Shown: one piece after another, positions 1 through 6,365 of the stretch | How positions within the stretch are numbered: the first letter of the stretch is position 1 | How the letters are laid out: every line of letters begins with the position of its first letter | Origin: Planctomycetaceae bacterium UBA6172 | Lineage (GTDB): Bacteria; Planctomycetota; Planctomycetia; Pirellulales; Pirellulaceae | Reading direction: 5' to 3' | Assembly (NCBI GenBank): GCA_002422955.1 | Contig: DITY01000199.1 | Span: 1 to 8,804, forward strand | DNA length: 8,804 nucleotides | Notes under the pieces: model-generated | The model's input: the letters and a program-made list of their open reading frames with translations, nothing else | Database searches by the model: none | What the model was told of the DNA's origin: nothing | Position numbers and translations under genes: made by a program

Positions 1-419
1 CGGGCTTGTTGCGGCAGGAGGATCCCGTTGGTGGTCAGCGCCAAGTCGCCCACCCCCTCGATCTCGATCAGCATCCGCACCAACCGCTCGAGATCGCGGC
101 GCACCAGCGGCTCCCCCCCGGTCAACCGCACGTCGCGGACGCCGACTCCGGCCAGAATGCGGACGATCCGAGCGATCTCTTCAAAACTGAGCAGTTGCTC
201 ACGCGGGGCAAACGTCACTTCACCCGCCGGCATGCAGTAGAAACAACGGATGTTGCAGCGGTCGGTGACGCTGATTCGCAGGCTGGTGTGCTTGCGGCCG
301 AAACGGTCGATCAACTCGGTGGGCCCCATGGGCAAGGGGGACCCGATGCGCCCGGTGGGCAGGGTGACAGACGGCAGAGGCGTCATGTGCCGCGGTTCTT
401 CGCGGCCGGTGAAGTTCAT
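1..419 (-). CDS. moaA: GTP 3',8-cyclase MoaA, N-terminal part (cut by left edge)
   Basis: MoaA is a radical-SAM enzyme that rearranges GTP in the first step of molybdenum cofactor synthesis. Read on the minus strand from ATG at 419, the frame is open to the window edge (139 codons). It shows the radical-SAM cluster motif CNIRCFYC with cysteines at residues 55, 59 and 62, preceded by RISVTDR, and the SAM-binding LTGGEP motif at 99-104. Both are typical of MoaA. The C-terminal second Fe-S cluster and the GTP site lie outside the window. The start is uncertain: in-frame ATGs lie at 419, 386 and 329, none with a clear Shine-Dalgarno. The 329 start would put the first cysteine at about residue 25, close to E. 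coli MoaA as I recall it, and the extra 30 residues are Pro/Gly-rich. No start codon exists upstream of 419 before the in-frame stop at 537-539. It is transcribed divergently from the ATPase operon and functionally unrelated to it. Confidence 0.93.
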   Translation of the reverse strand, partial: MNFTGREEPRHMTPLPSVTLPTGRIGSPLPMGPTELIDRFGRKHTSLRISVTDRCNIRCFYCMPAGEVTFAPREQLLSFEEIARIVRILAGVGVRDVRLTGGEPLVRRDLERLVRMLIEIEGVGDLALTTNGILLPQQA

Positions 420-606
420 GGGGAATCGACGGCGTGGGGTGGCCGCCGCACCGGTGTCGTGTTCGGCAAGGTTTTCTGCAAGGTGTGATGAGCGGGGAGC
501 CGCGCGGTCGGGATGACGACCGGCGGAAACCCGGTATTAAGCTTAGCAAAATCGCATCGCGCTAACGAGGCTGTAAACGCACCCGCTAGCCGCGAGAACG
601 AGCCGA

Positions 607-650
607 GAAAGCCCGAACGGAATCCGGAAAATTCGGGCAAACGGGCTTTC
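607..650. repeat. Nested inverted repeat with two alternative stems in the operon leader
   Basis: A perfect 9-bp inverted repeat joins GAAAGCCCG (607-615) to CGGGCTTTC (642-650). Inside it, GCCCGAA (611-617) can pair instead with TTCGGGC (632-638), a perfect 7-bp stem. The two stems share the same 5' arm, so as RNA they would exclude each other. The right arm is not followed by a T-run on either strand, so it does not look like an intrinsic terminator. It lies about 113 nt before the B start codon. It could be an operator or leader structure; its role is unknown. Confidence 0.5.
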
Positions 651-682
651 AAACCGAGGAAAACAGCTGTGTGAAATTTAAC

Positions 683-737
683 TGACTAGCCCTTGCTAAC
701 CTTCTTATTTTAATCCACAGTGCTGATTGACTAACCC
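683..737 (+). repeat. Repeated TGACTARCCC motif upstream of subunit B
   Basis: TGACTAGCCC (683-692) recurs with one mismatch as TGACTAACCC (728-737), 45 nt start to start. A shorter relative, TGCTAACC, lies between them at 694-701. The copies flank the most AT-rich part of the spacer, where a promoter would be expected, so they could be binding sites for a regulator. The evidence is only the repetition; chance is possible. Confidence 0.3.
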
Positions 738-763
738 GCCTCTGTAGGAATGAGCCTTCCCAA

Positions 764-2101
764 ATGATTCGTGACCTGTTGTTGCACACCAAGGTCATCT
801 CGATCGTCGGCGACATTTTGACCATTCGCGCCGAAGACGTCGGCTTGGGCGAATTGGCGATGGTCGAGTCGGAGGATGGCGAGAGTTCGCTGGCCCAGGT
901 CGTCGAAATTCGTCAAGAACGAGTCTCGCTGCAGGTCTTCCGCGGTGCCAAGGGGATCACGACCGACGCCCGTGTTCGGTTCCTCGGCCATCCCACCCAA
1001 GTCGCTTATTCGCCCAACATTTTGGGCAGGATTTTCAACGGTGTCGGCACCCCGATCGATGGCGGGCCGGAACTGAGTGACGAACCGCGGATCAATGCCG
1101 GTGGGCCGTCGGTCAATCCGGTGCTGCGAATCGTCCCCAAGAAGATGATCGAGACCAAGGTCCCGATGATCGACGTCTTCAACTGCTTGGTCGAAAGCCA
1201 GAAGATCCCGATCTTCTCGATCGCTGGCGAACCTTACAACAAATTGCTGGGCCGGATCGGGATCCAAGCCGACGCCGACATCGTCGTCTTTTGTGGATTG
1301 GGCTTGATCTTTGACGAGTTCCATTTCTTCCGCCGGATGTTCGAAGACGAAGGGATGTTGCCGCGAACCGTGATGTTCGCGAACCTCGCGTCGGACCCGA
1401 TCGTCGAACGGCTGATCGCCCCGGACATGGCGCTCAAGGTCGCCGAACGGTTCGCGGTCGAGGAAGGGAAACGGGTGTTGGTGTTGATGACCGACATGAC
1501 CGCCTTCGCTGACGCGCTCAAAGAGATCGGCGTGGCGATGGAGCGGGTCCCTTCGAACCGTGGCTACATGGGTGACTTGTATAGCCAGTTGGCGATGCGT
1601 TACGAACGGGCTTGCGATTACAAGGGGGCCGGATCGGTAACCCTGTTGGCGGTGACGACGATGCCCGGCAACGACGTCACGCACCCGGTCCCCGATAACA
1701 CCGGCTACATCACGGAAGGCCAGTTCTACCTGCACGGCGGGATGATCGATCCGTTCGGTTCGCTTTCGCGGCTGAAGCAGCAGGTGATCGGCACGGTGAC
1801 CCGCGAGGACCATTCGCAGGTGATGAACACGATGATCCGGCTGTTTTCGGGCGCCCGCGACGCTCAGAAGAAACAGCAGATGGCGTTCGACCTGTCGCCG
1901 TTCGACGAAAAACTGCTCAAGTTCGGCAAGCTATTCACCAAACGATTCATGGACATCGACGTCTCGTTGGCACTCAACGACGCGCTCGACTTGGCCTGGG
2001 AAACGATGGCCGAGTGCTTCGAGCCGCAAGAATTGTTGATGCGTGACCATTTGATCGAGCGGTACTATCCCAAGGCTCAGCTAGATGGGAATCGCGCTTA
2101 A
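764..2101 (+). CDS. atpB: V/A-type ATPase subunit B (non-catalytic, regulatory nucleotide subunit)
   Basis: Subunit B alternates with A in the A3B3 head of the membrane-bound rotary ATPase. The product is 445 aa, near family length. The usual P-loop is replaced by the degenerate B-type segment IFSIAGEPYN (residues 150-159). The typical TTMPGNDVTHPVPD and GYITEGQ segments follow. R336 in GSLSRL matches the arginine finger that B supplies to the catalytic site of A. RGYMGDLYSQLAMRYERA starts at residue 266; this wording resembles the chlamydial/spirochaete-type B rather than Enterococcus. The ATG at 764 follows a weak, distant AGGA. This is the first gene of the operon and its 3' end overlaps D by 17 nt. 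In related operons B directly follows A, whereas here A is the last ATPase gene. Confidence 0.96.
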   Translation: MIRDLLLHTKVISIVGDILTIRAEDVGLGELAMVESEDGESSLAQVVEIRQERVSLQVFRGAKGITTDARVRFLGHPTQVAYSPNILGRIFNGVGTPIDGGPELSDEPRINAGGPSVNPVLRIVPKKMIETKVPMIDVFNCLVESQKIPIFSIAGEPYNKLLGRIGIQADADIVVFCGLGLIFDEFHFFRRMFEDEGMLPRTVMFANLASDPIVERLIAPDMALKVAERFAVEEGKRVLVLMTDMTAFADALKEIGVAMERVPSNRGYMGDLYSQLAMRYERACDYKGAGSVTLLAVTTMPGNDVTHPVPDNTGYITEGQFYLHGGMIDPFGSLSRLKQQVIGTVTREDHSQVMNTMIRLFSGARDAQKKQQMAFDLSPFDEKLLKFGKLFTKRFMDIDVSLALNDALDLAWETMAECFEPQELLMRDHLIERYYPKAQLDGNRA

Positions 2102-2690
2102 CAAAACCACGCTCAAGGCCCAGCGGGATCAGGCCAAGACGTTCAAACAATTCCTGCCCTCGTTGGAATTGCGTCGTCAGCAGCTGTTGGCGGCGGTCAA
2201 GGCGGCGCGTGCTTGGATGACAGAGATCGAGATTCGGATCGAGGAGAATCGCAGACGCCTCGACCCGCTCTATCCGTTGTTGGGCAGTTCCAACATCAGC
2301 ACGTTGAACACCGACAAGCTGGTCCGCGTCCGCGCGCTGAAGATCGAAATGGAAAACGTAGTCGGCACCCGTGTTCCGGTGCTGCGGGATGTCGATTTCG
2401 AGTATTCCGATTACTCGACGCTGGCGACGCCGTTTTGGTTCGACCACTTGATCGAGAGCTTGCGACAGATGTGCCGACTGCGGGTCGAACATCAGGTGGC
2501 GCAGCAGCGTTTGGACGTGCTGGAGCGGGAGGCACGGCGGATCACCCAGCGGGTCAATCTGTTCGAAAAGATCCTGATCCCCCAGGCGGAACAGAACATT
2601 CGTCGGATCGTAATTTTCCTTTCCGACCAAGAACGGGCCGCCGTGGTACGTTCCAAAATATCCAAGAAGAAGCAGTCGGCTGACGCCTAA
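2085..2690 (+). CDS. atpD: V/A-type ATPase subunit D (central rotor shaft)
   Basis: Subunit D is the axle that turns inside the A3B3 head and passes torque to the membrane ring. The product is 201 aa and almost wholly helical. A long N-terminal helix (about residues 5-75, LNKTTLKAQRDQAKTF onward, rich in K/R/Q/L) and a long C-terminal helix (about 115-190) fit the antiparallel coiled coil of the family, with a short less regular segment between. No catalytic motif is expected. The start lies inside the end of B (17-nt overlap), with AAGG at 2072-2075 nine nt upstream, which suggests translational coupling. Its usual partner F is not found in this window. Confidence 0.92.
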   Translation: MGIALNKTTLKAQRDQAKTFKQFLPSLELRRQQLLAAVKAARAWMTEIEIRIEENRRRLDPLYPLLGSSNISTLNTDKLVRVRALKIEMENVVGTRVPVLRDVDFEYSDYSTLATPFWFDHLIESLRQMCRLRVEHQVAQQRLDVLEREARRITQRVNLFEKILIPQAEQNIRRIVIFLSDQERAAVVRSKISKKKQSADA

Positions 2691-2705
2691 CGCGTCCTGG
2701 TTTTC

Positions 2706-4568
2706 ATGGCCATCGTCAAGCTTAGCAAAATCACCCTGTACGGCCGCGAACAGCACCGGTCGGCGGTGCTGCGTCAATTGCAAGAACTTGGCTGCGTGCA
2801 CCTGGATGACCTGCGAGGCGCCACCAAGTCGCAGTACCTGAACGACACCCTCGGCACCGACGTGTTGGAGGCGATCAAGTATTTGGCGAGCTGCCCCGAC
2901 CAGCGGCCGAGCACGGCGAACGATTCCGAGTACGACCGCGATCGGATCACGCGACGGGTCCTGATCAACCAGCGGGCGCATCAGGATCTGCGAGAAGAGC
3001 GCGTGCAGCTGAAGCGGGCGATCGCTGAGACGGAAGCCTGGGGCGATTTCCAAATGGCCGATCCCGCGACGCTGAACGGCCTGCGGCTCTGGCTGTATCG
3101 GCTCCGCCATCGCGATACGGAGCGACTGGCCGAGACGGAATACGCTTGGCAGATCATTTCCAGCAACTCCCAGTTTGATTTCGTCGCCGTGGTCAGCGCC
3201 GAGCAACCGCAGGGGATCGTGGGGCGTCTGATCACGCTCGATCCGCGATCCCAGCATGAGCTCAAGACGCGACTGGAAACGATCGAAGGCTTGATCGAGC
3301 GCCTCGACTTGGAGCGGATCGGCCTGACCCGCTGGACCGCGCGGCTCACCGCCGATGTGCACGCGGCCGAGGATGAACGGCGGCTCTTCTTGGCGGCCAA
3401 CCATGCCCTGTGCGACGGCCCGATCTTCGCGCTGCGGGGCTGGGCTCCGACAGCGGCGGTTGCTGACATCGAACGCTTCGCCCGCGAGCATGCCCTAGCG
3501 CTGACGGTGGAAGCCCCGTCGTCCAGCGACACCCCGCCGACACTGCTCAGCAATCCGACCGCGGTCGCCGGGGCCGAAGGGGCGGTCACGTTCTACACGG
3601 TCCCCAGCTACACCTCGTGGGACCCGACCTGGTTGATGTACGCCTCGTTCTCGCTGTTCTTCGCGATGATCATGGCCGACGCGGGCTACGGCGTCCTGAT
3701 GGCGATCGGTTTCGCGGTCTTTTCGGGCAAACTGAGGCAGAGCGAAAGCGGTCGGCGGATGTACGGCTTGGTGCTTGCGATCGTCGTCCTGACCATCGCC
3801 TACGGGGTTTTGATCGGCAGCTACTTCGGGGCCTCGCCGCCGGCGGGATCGCTGCTGGATCGGTTGGTCTGGAAACGGGCCGGTGACACGATCATGAATG
3901 ACCAGCCGTCGATGATGTTATTAGCCGCGTCGATCGGCGTTTTCCATCTGATGATCGCCAACCTGATCAACGCTTACCGGGCGATGGGAACGTCGCGCGC
4001 GCTGGGGCACCTCGGCTGGGCGTTTGCGTTGGTGGGTGGCTTGGTGCTCGCGATCGCGAAAATGGCCGACCCGCCGCTGATGCCCTGGATCGCCGCGCGA
4101 CTGGGAAGCGCGGCGGAAACGTTCGGACCGCAACTGGCCAGCGTCGGCTGGTTCGTCTTGATCGGCGGGCTGAGCGGGGTGTTTTTGTTCACCAGCGATC
4201 GACCGCTGTTCTCTTCGGATTGGCGAGATTGGGCGTGGCGACCGTTGGAAGGGGTATTGGGTTTGACCAACGTCTCCAAAGCCTTCGGGGACGCGCTCAG
4301 TTATTTGAGGTTATTCGCGCTTGGGCTGGCCAGCGCCAAATTGGCCGTTACGTTTAACGGCTTGGCTTCCGAAGCGATGGAAATTTCGGGGATCGGGATT
4401 TTGGTCGGTTCGCTGATTTTTCTCGCCGGCCACACGCTGAATCTGATGCTCGGCATCGTCGGTGGCGTGGTCCACGGCTTACGTTTGAATTGCATCGAGT
4501 TCTTCAGTTGGTCGCTCACGGATGAGGGCTATCCATTTCGCGCATTTTGCAAAAAGGCAGACCGTTGA
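2706..4568 (+). CDS. atpI: V/A-type ATPase subunit I (membrane stator, a-subunit homologue)
   Basis: Subunit I provides the two half-channels through which ions reach the K ring and anchors the peripheral stalk. It has 620 aa in two halves. Residues 1 to about 300 are a soluble, helix-rich cytoplasmic domain; the membrane half begins near SWDPT (D306-P307-T308). The first helix carries the family pattern FFAMIMADAGYG. Further hydrophobic segments lie at about 353-374, 403-421, 434-451, 474-495, 520-550 and 555-590. R535 in SYLRLFALGLAS matches the essential arginine that releases the ion from the K carboxylate. The ATG at 2706 is 15 nt after the D stop, without a clear Shine-Dalgarno. The stop shares one base with the K start (TGATG at 4566-4570). 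Confidence 0.95.
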   Translation: MAIVKLSKITLYGREQHRSAVLRQLQELGCVHLDDLRGATKSQYLNDTLGTDVLEAIKYLASCPDQRPSTANDSEYDRDRITRRVLINQRAHQDLREERVQLKRAIAETEAWGDFQMADPATLNGLRLWLYRLRHRDTERLAETEYAWQIISSNSQFDFVAVVSAEQPQGIVGRLITLDPRSQHELKTRLETIEGLIERLDLERIGLTRWTARLTADVHAAEDERRLFLAANHALCDGPIFALRGWAPTAAVADIERFAREHALALTVEAPSSSDTPPTLLSNPTAVAGAEGAVTFYTVPSYTSWDPTWLMYASFSLFFAMIMADAGYGVLMAIGFAVFSGKLRQSESGRRMYGLVLAIVVLTIAYGVLIGSYFGASPPAGSLLDRLVWKRAGDTIMNDQPSMMLLAASIGVFHLMIANLINAYRAMGTSRALGHLGWAFALVGGLVLAIAKMADPPLMPWIAARLGSAAETFGPQLASVGWFVLIGGLSGVFLFTSDRPLFSSDWRDWAWRPLEGVLGLTNVSKAFGDALSYLRLFALGLASAKLAVTFNGLASEAMEISGIGILVGSLIFLAGHTLNLMLGIVGGVVHGLRLNCIEFFSWSLTDEGYPFRAFCKKADR

Positions 4569-5029
4569 TGGGTGATACATTTTGGTTGATGCTCGGCTGG
4601 GCGGGGATTTATGCTCCCCTCTTCTTGGGCGCTTTGGGCAGCATTTTCGGTTGTAGCGCCGCGGGCCAGGCCGCGTGTGGCGCGATGTTGGACGTCGAGT
4701 CCGGCTACGGTCGCCTGGTGGGTTTGTCGGCGCTGCCGTCTTCCCAAACGATTTACGGCATCGTGGTCATGCTGACGCTCAATCGGCAGGTGACGATCGA
4801 GACCGCGCCGGGCTTGTTCGCGATCGGCGTGCTCTCGGGCGTGGCGTTGCTGTACAGCGCCTGGTTCCAGGGCAAGTGCTGTGCGTCGGCGATTCATGCG
4901 ACCAAAAACAAGCCGGAAATCTTCGGCCTGTCGGCCGCGCCGGCAGCGATCGTGGAAGGTTTTGCGGTGTTCGCGTTCATTTTCGCGTTGATCGTCGCGG
5001 CAGGTTTGCCGGCGGGGGGGGCAGGCTGA
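4568..5029 (+). CDS. atpK: V/A-type ATPase subunit K (proteolipid ring, two hairpins)
   Basis: K subunits form the rotor ring that carries ions across the membrane. The product is 153 aa with four hydrophobic helices in two hairpins, the size of E. hirae NtpK. Only one membrane carboxylate is seen, E130 in helix 4 (AAIVEGFAVFAF). The matching place in helix 2 has LPSSQTIYG (56-64) with Q60 and no acid. Helix 3 has FQGKCCASAI with Q101. L56, S59, Q60, Y63, Q101 and E130 line up with the Na+-site region of NtpK (L61, T64, Q65, Y68, Q110, E139), with Q101 to E130 the same 29 residues apart, so Na+ coupling is likely. I chose ATG 4568, which overlaps the I stop by one base with AAGG ten nt upstream. 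An in-frame TTG at 4547 would add seven polar residues and is less likely. Confidence 0.93.
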   Translation: MGDTFWLMLGWAGIYAPLFLGALGSIFGCSAAGQAACGAMLDVESGYGRLVGLSALPSSQTIYGIVVMLTLNRQVTIETAPGLFAIGVLSGVALLYSAWFQGKCCASAIHATKNKPEIFGLSAAPAAIVEGFAVFAFIFALIVAAGLPAGGAG

Positions 5030-5036
5030 AATCACG

Positions 5037-5675
5037 ATGGCCAAAGATAATTTGACGAAAACCGCCGGGGTCGAACAGTTGATCGACCGGCTCAAATCGG
5101 ATGGCGTCGCCAAGGGCATGCACGAAGCGGACGTGATCGTCACGGACGCCAAGAAGCAGGCTTTGGAGATTATCGATGCCGCGCAGCGGGAAGCCGACCA
5201 GATCGTAGTCGCGGCGAAGGATGAGGCGGAGCGGCTGCGGAAAACGTCGGGACAAGCCCTGCAATTGGCCGGCCGCGACGCGATGCTCAAGCTGCGGGAG
5301 TCGTTCCAACTGCAGTTCGAGAATCGCCTACGAAAGCTGGTCGGGAACTCGCTCCGCGAACCCGAGACGCTCCGCAAGCTGATCCTCGAAGTCGCTGGTA
5401 AGAACAAGCCGGACTCGCCGGGCGGCGACGTGCAGTTGCTGCTGCCGCACGCGGCCGGGGCGAGCGATCCGCTGAGCAGCTACGTCGCTGGCCTGACCGC
5501 GGACATGCTCGCCGAAGGCGTGACCTTCGGCGTGGGCGAGGACGTCGAGGCGGGCGTGCGTGTCCGCCTGAGCGAACGTGACGTCGAAGTCGACCTCAGC
5601 GATGACGCGTTGGCCGCCTTCCTATCACGCTTCTTGATCCCCCGCTTCCGGGAACTGATGGACTTCAAGAGCTAA
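5037..5675 (+). CDS. atpE: V/A-type ATPase subunit E (peripheral stalk)
   Basis: Subunit E is part of the peripheral stalk that keeps the A3B3 head from turning with the rotor. The 212-aa product has the family layout. Residues about 1-90 form an Ala/Glu/Lys/Gln-rich amphipathic helix (KKQALEIIDAAQREADQIVV and following) suited to a coiled coil. From about residue 100 a mixed alpha/beta domain binds the head. The C-terminus ends in a helix (ALAAFLSRFLIPRFRELMDF), common in E subunits of this type. The ATG at 5037 is 7 nt after the K stop, with AGG at 5023-5025. In other rotary ATPases E pairs with G/H, which is not encoded here, so the partner is missing or encoded elsewhere. The stop directly abuts the next start. 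Confidence 0.88.
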   Translation: MAKDNLTKTAGVEQLIDRLKSDGVAKGMHEADVIVTDAKKQALEIIDAAQREADQIVVAAKDEAERLRKTSGQALQLAGRDAMLKLRESFQLQFENRLRKLVGNSLREPETLRKLILEVAGKNKPDSPGGDVQLLLPHAAGASDPLSSYVAGLTADMLAEGVTFGVGEDVEAGVRVRLSERDVEVDLSDDALAAFLSRFLIPRFRELMDFKS

Positions 5676-6365
5676 GTGACCGTGAGCGTAACCCCTTCCC
5701 GTTCCTACTACATGCTCGTCGCGAGTCTGCCGGCACTGCCGGTCCGATTCGATGGCGGCCGCGTTCCCATCTCCCGGGCGACGTTGCGGGAACGGTTGGA
5801 GTTATTGGAACCCGAGGACGCCGAGGTCACCGCGCAAGTCGCTCAGTACTTCAGCCGTTCGCCGGAATCGCTCGATAAGACCGACGAACAGGTGATCGCG
5901 CGGTATCACGAATTGATGCGTACCAGCCGCAGCGATCTGGTGCGGCACCTGATCGAAACTCGCACGGTGTCCCGGCTGTTGCTCAGCGCCTTTCGTCGCC
6001 ATCGCGCGGGGCTCGCTCCACCGACCTGGGAATTGCGGCCCGCCGACCCGTTGGCCGAGCAGATTCGTAAACACTGGTCGACCCCCAACTTTGGGCTCCG
6101 CGGCTCCTATCGCTGGCTCGAAGACTTCGCCAAGCATTACGACGCCGGCGACATGGTCGGCGCGCAGCGCGTCATTTTCGAAGAACGCTGGAACGATTGG
6201 ACAAAGATCGCCCAGCGCTACACATTCACATTAGAAGCGGTCATCGCGTACCTGGTTCGCTGGGAGATCGTGGATCGCTGGACCAGCCAAAACGCGGAAG
6301 CCGGCAAGGCTCGCTTCCATAACCTCGTCGAGGAGACCTTGGGTGAATACGCAAAACCCGTCTAA
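5676..6365 (+). CDS. DUF2764-like V-ATPase-associated protein (possible subunit C substitute)
   Basis: The 229-aa protein begins with SYYMLVASLPALPV (about residues 10-23). I recognise this as the N-terminal signature of the DUF2764 family, found between E and A in V-ATPase operons of Chlamydia, spirochaetes and Bacteroidetes. The rest looks helical and soluble, with no transmembrane segment or signal peptide, and many Arg, Trp and Glu residues (for example WELRPADPLAEQIRKHW, and YLVRWEIVDRW near residue 190). The role is not established to my knowledge. By position it fills the slot of subunit C, which couples the central stalk to the K ring; this is inference. The start is GTG at 5676, immediately after the E stop, with AAGAG just upstream. 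A second GTG at 5682 is an alternative. The 3' end overlaps A by 23 nt. Confidence 0.78.
   Translation: MTVSVTPSRSYYMLVASLPALPVRFDGGRVPISRATLRERLELLEPEDAEVTAQVAQYFSRSPESLDKTDEQVIARYHELMRTSRSDLVRHLIETRTVSRLLLSAFRRHRAGLAPPTWELRPADPLAEQIRKHWSTPNFGLRGSYRWLEDFAKHYDAGDMVGAQRVIFEERWNDWTKIAQRYTFTLEAVIAYLVRWEIVDRWTSQNAEAGKARFHNLVEETLGEYAKPV
6330..6335 (+). promoter_or_regulatory. Shine-Dalgarno deciding the GTG start of subunit A
   Basis: GAGGAG lies 7 nt before the GTG at 6343, inside the end of the DUF2764-like gene. It is the clearest ribosome binding site in the window. It supports the GTG start for subunit A and a 23-nt overlap with the preceding gene. Confidence 0.7.

Larger units (their letters stand above)
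420..763. promoter_or_regulatory. Divergent intergenic region between moaA and the V-ATPase operon
   Basis: No convincing gene is visible in this spacer of about 344 nt between two divergent transcription units, so promoters for both are expected here. The left part is GC-rich and holds a short 6-bp inverted repeat (505-510 with 517-522). The middle has the nested inverted repeat at 607-650. The stretch 655-715 is clearly more AT-rich than the coding DNA and is the likeliest site for the operon promoter, but I could not find a -35/-10 pair with proper spacing. A weak AGGA at 746-749 precedes the B start by 14 nt, longer than an ideal Shine-Dalgarno spacing. Confidence 0.55.

Noticed and set aside
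6..488. A 160-codon plus-strand open frame at the left edge
   Set aside because: Opposite the minus-strand moaA gene with its cysteine cluster and GGEP motif; a shadow frame.
505..522. 6-bp inverted repeat CGGTCG/CGACCG as an operator for moaA
   Set aside because: Such short GC-rich repeats are common by chance in this sequence, and nothing else supports a site here.
607..650. Intrinsic terminator
   Set aside because: There is a stem but no T-run on either side, and it lies between divergent genes where no terminator is needed.
731..1813. A 360-codon minus-strand open frame over subunit B
   Set aside because: Antisense shadow of B; Asp/Arg/His-rich with no recognisable domain.
764..2101. 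F-type ATP synthase beta or alpha subunit
   Set aside because: The degenerate P-loop, the GSLSRL arginine segment, and the neighbouring D, I, K and E genes fit V/A-type subunit B.
1974..3491. A 505-codon minus-strand open frame over subunits D and I
   Set aside because: Antisense to well-supported D and I genes; no family motif and shadow-like composition.
4547..4567. TTG at 4547 as the start of subunit K
   Set aside because: It adds a polar heptapeptide ahead of the first membrane helix; the ATG at 4568 overlaps the I stop and has AAGG at a usable distance.
4529..5407. A 292-codon minus-strand open frame over K and E
   Set aside because: Antisense to K and E; low-complexity Ser/Arg/Ala composition and no motif.
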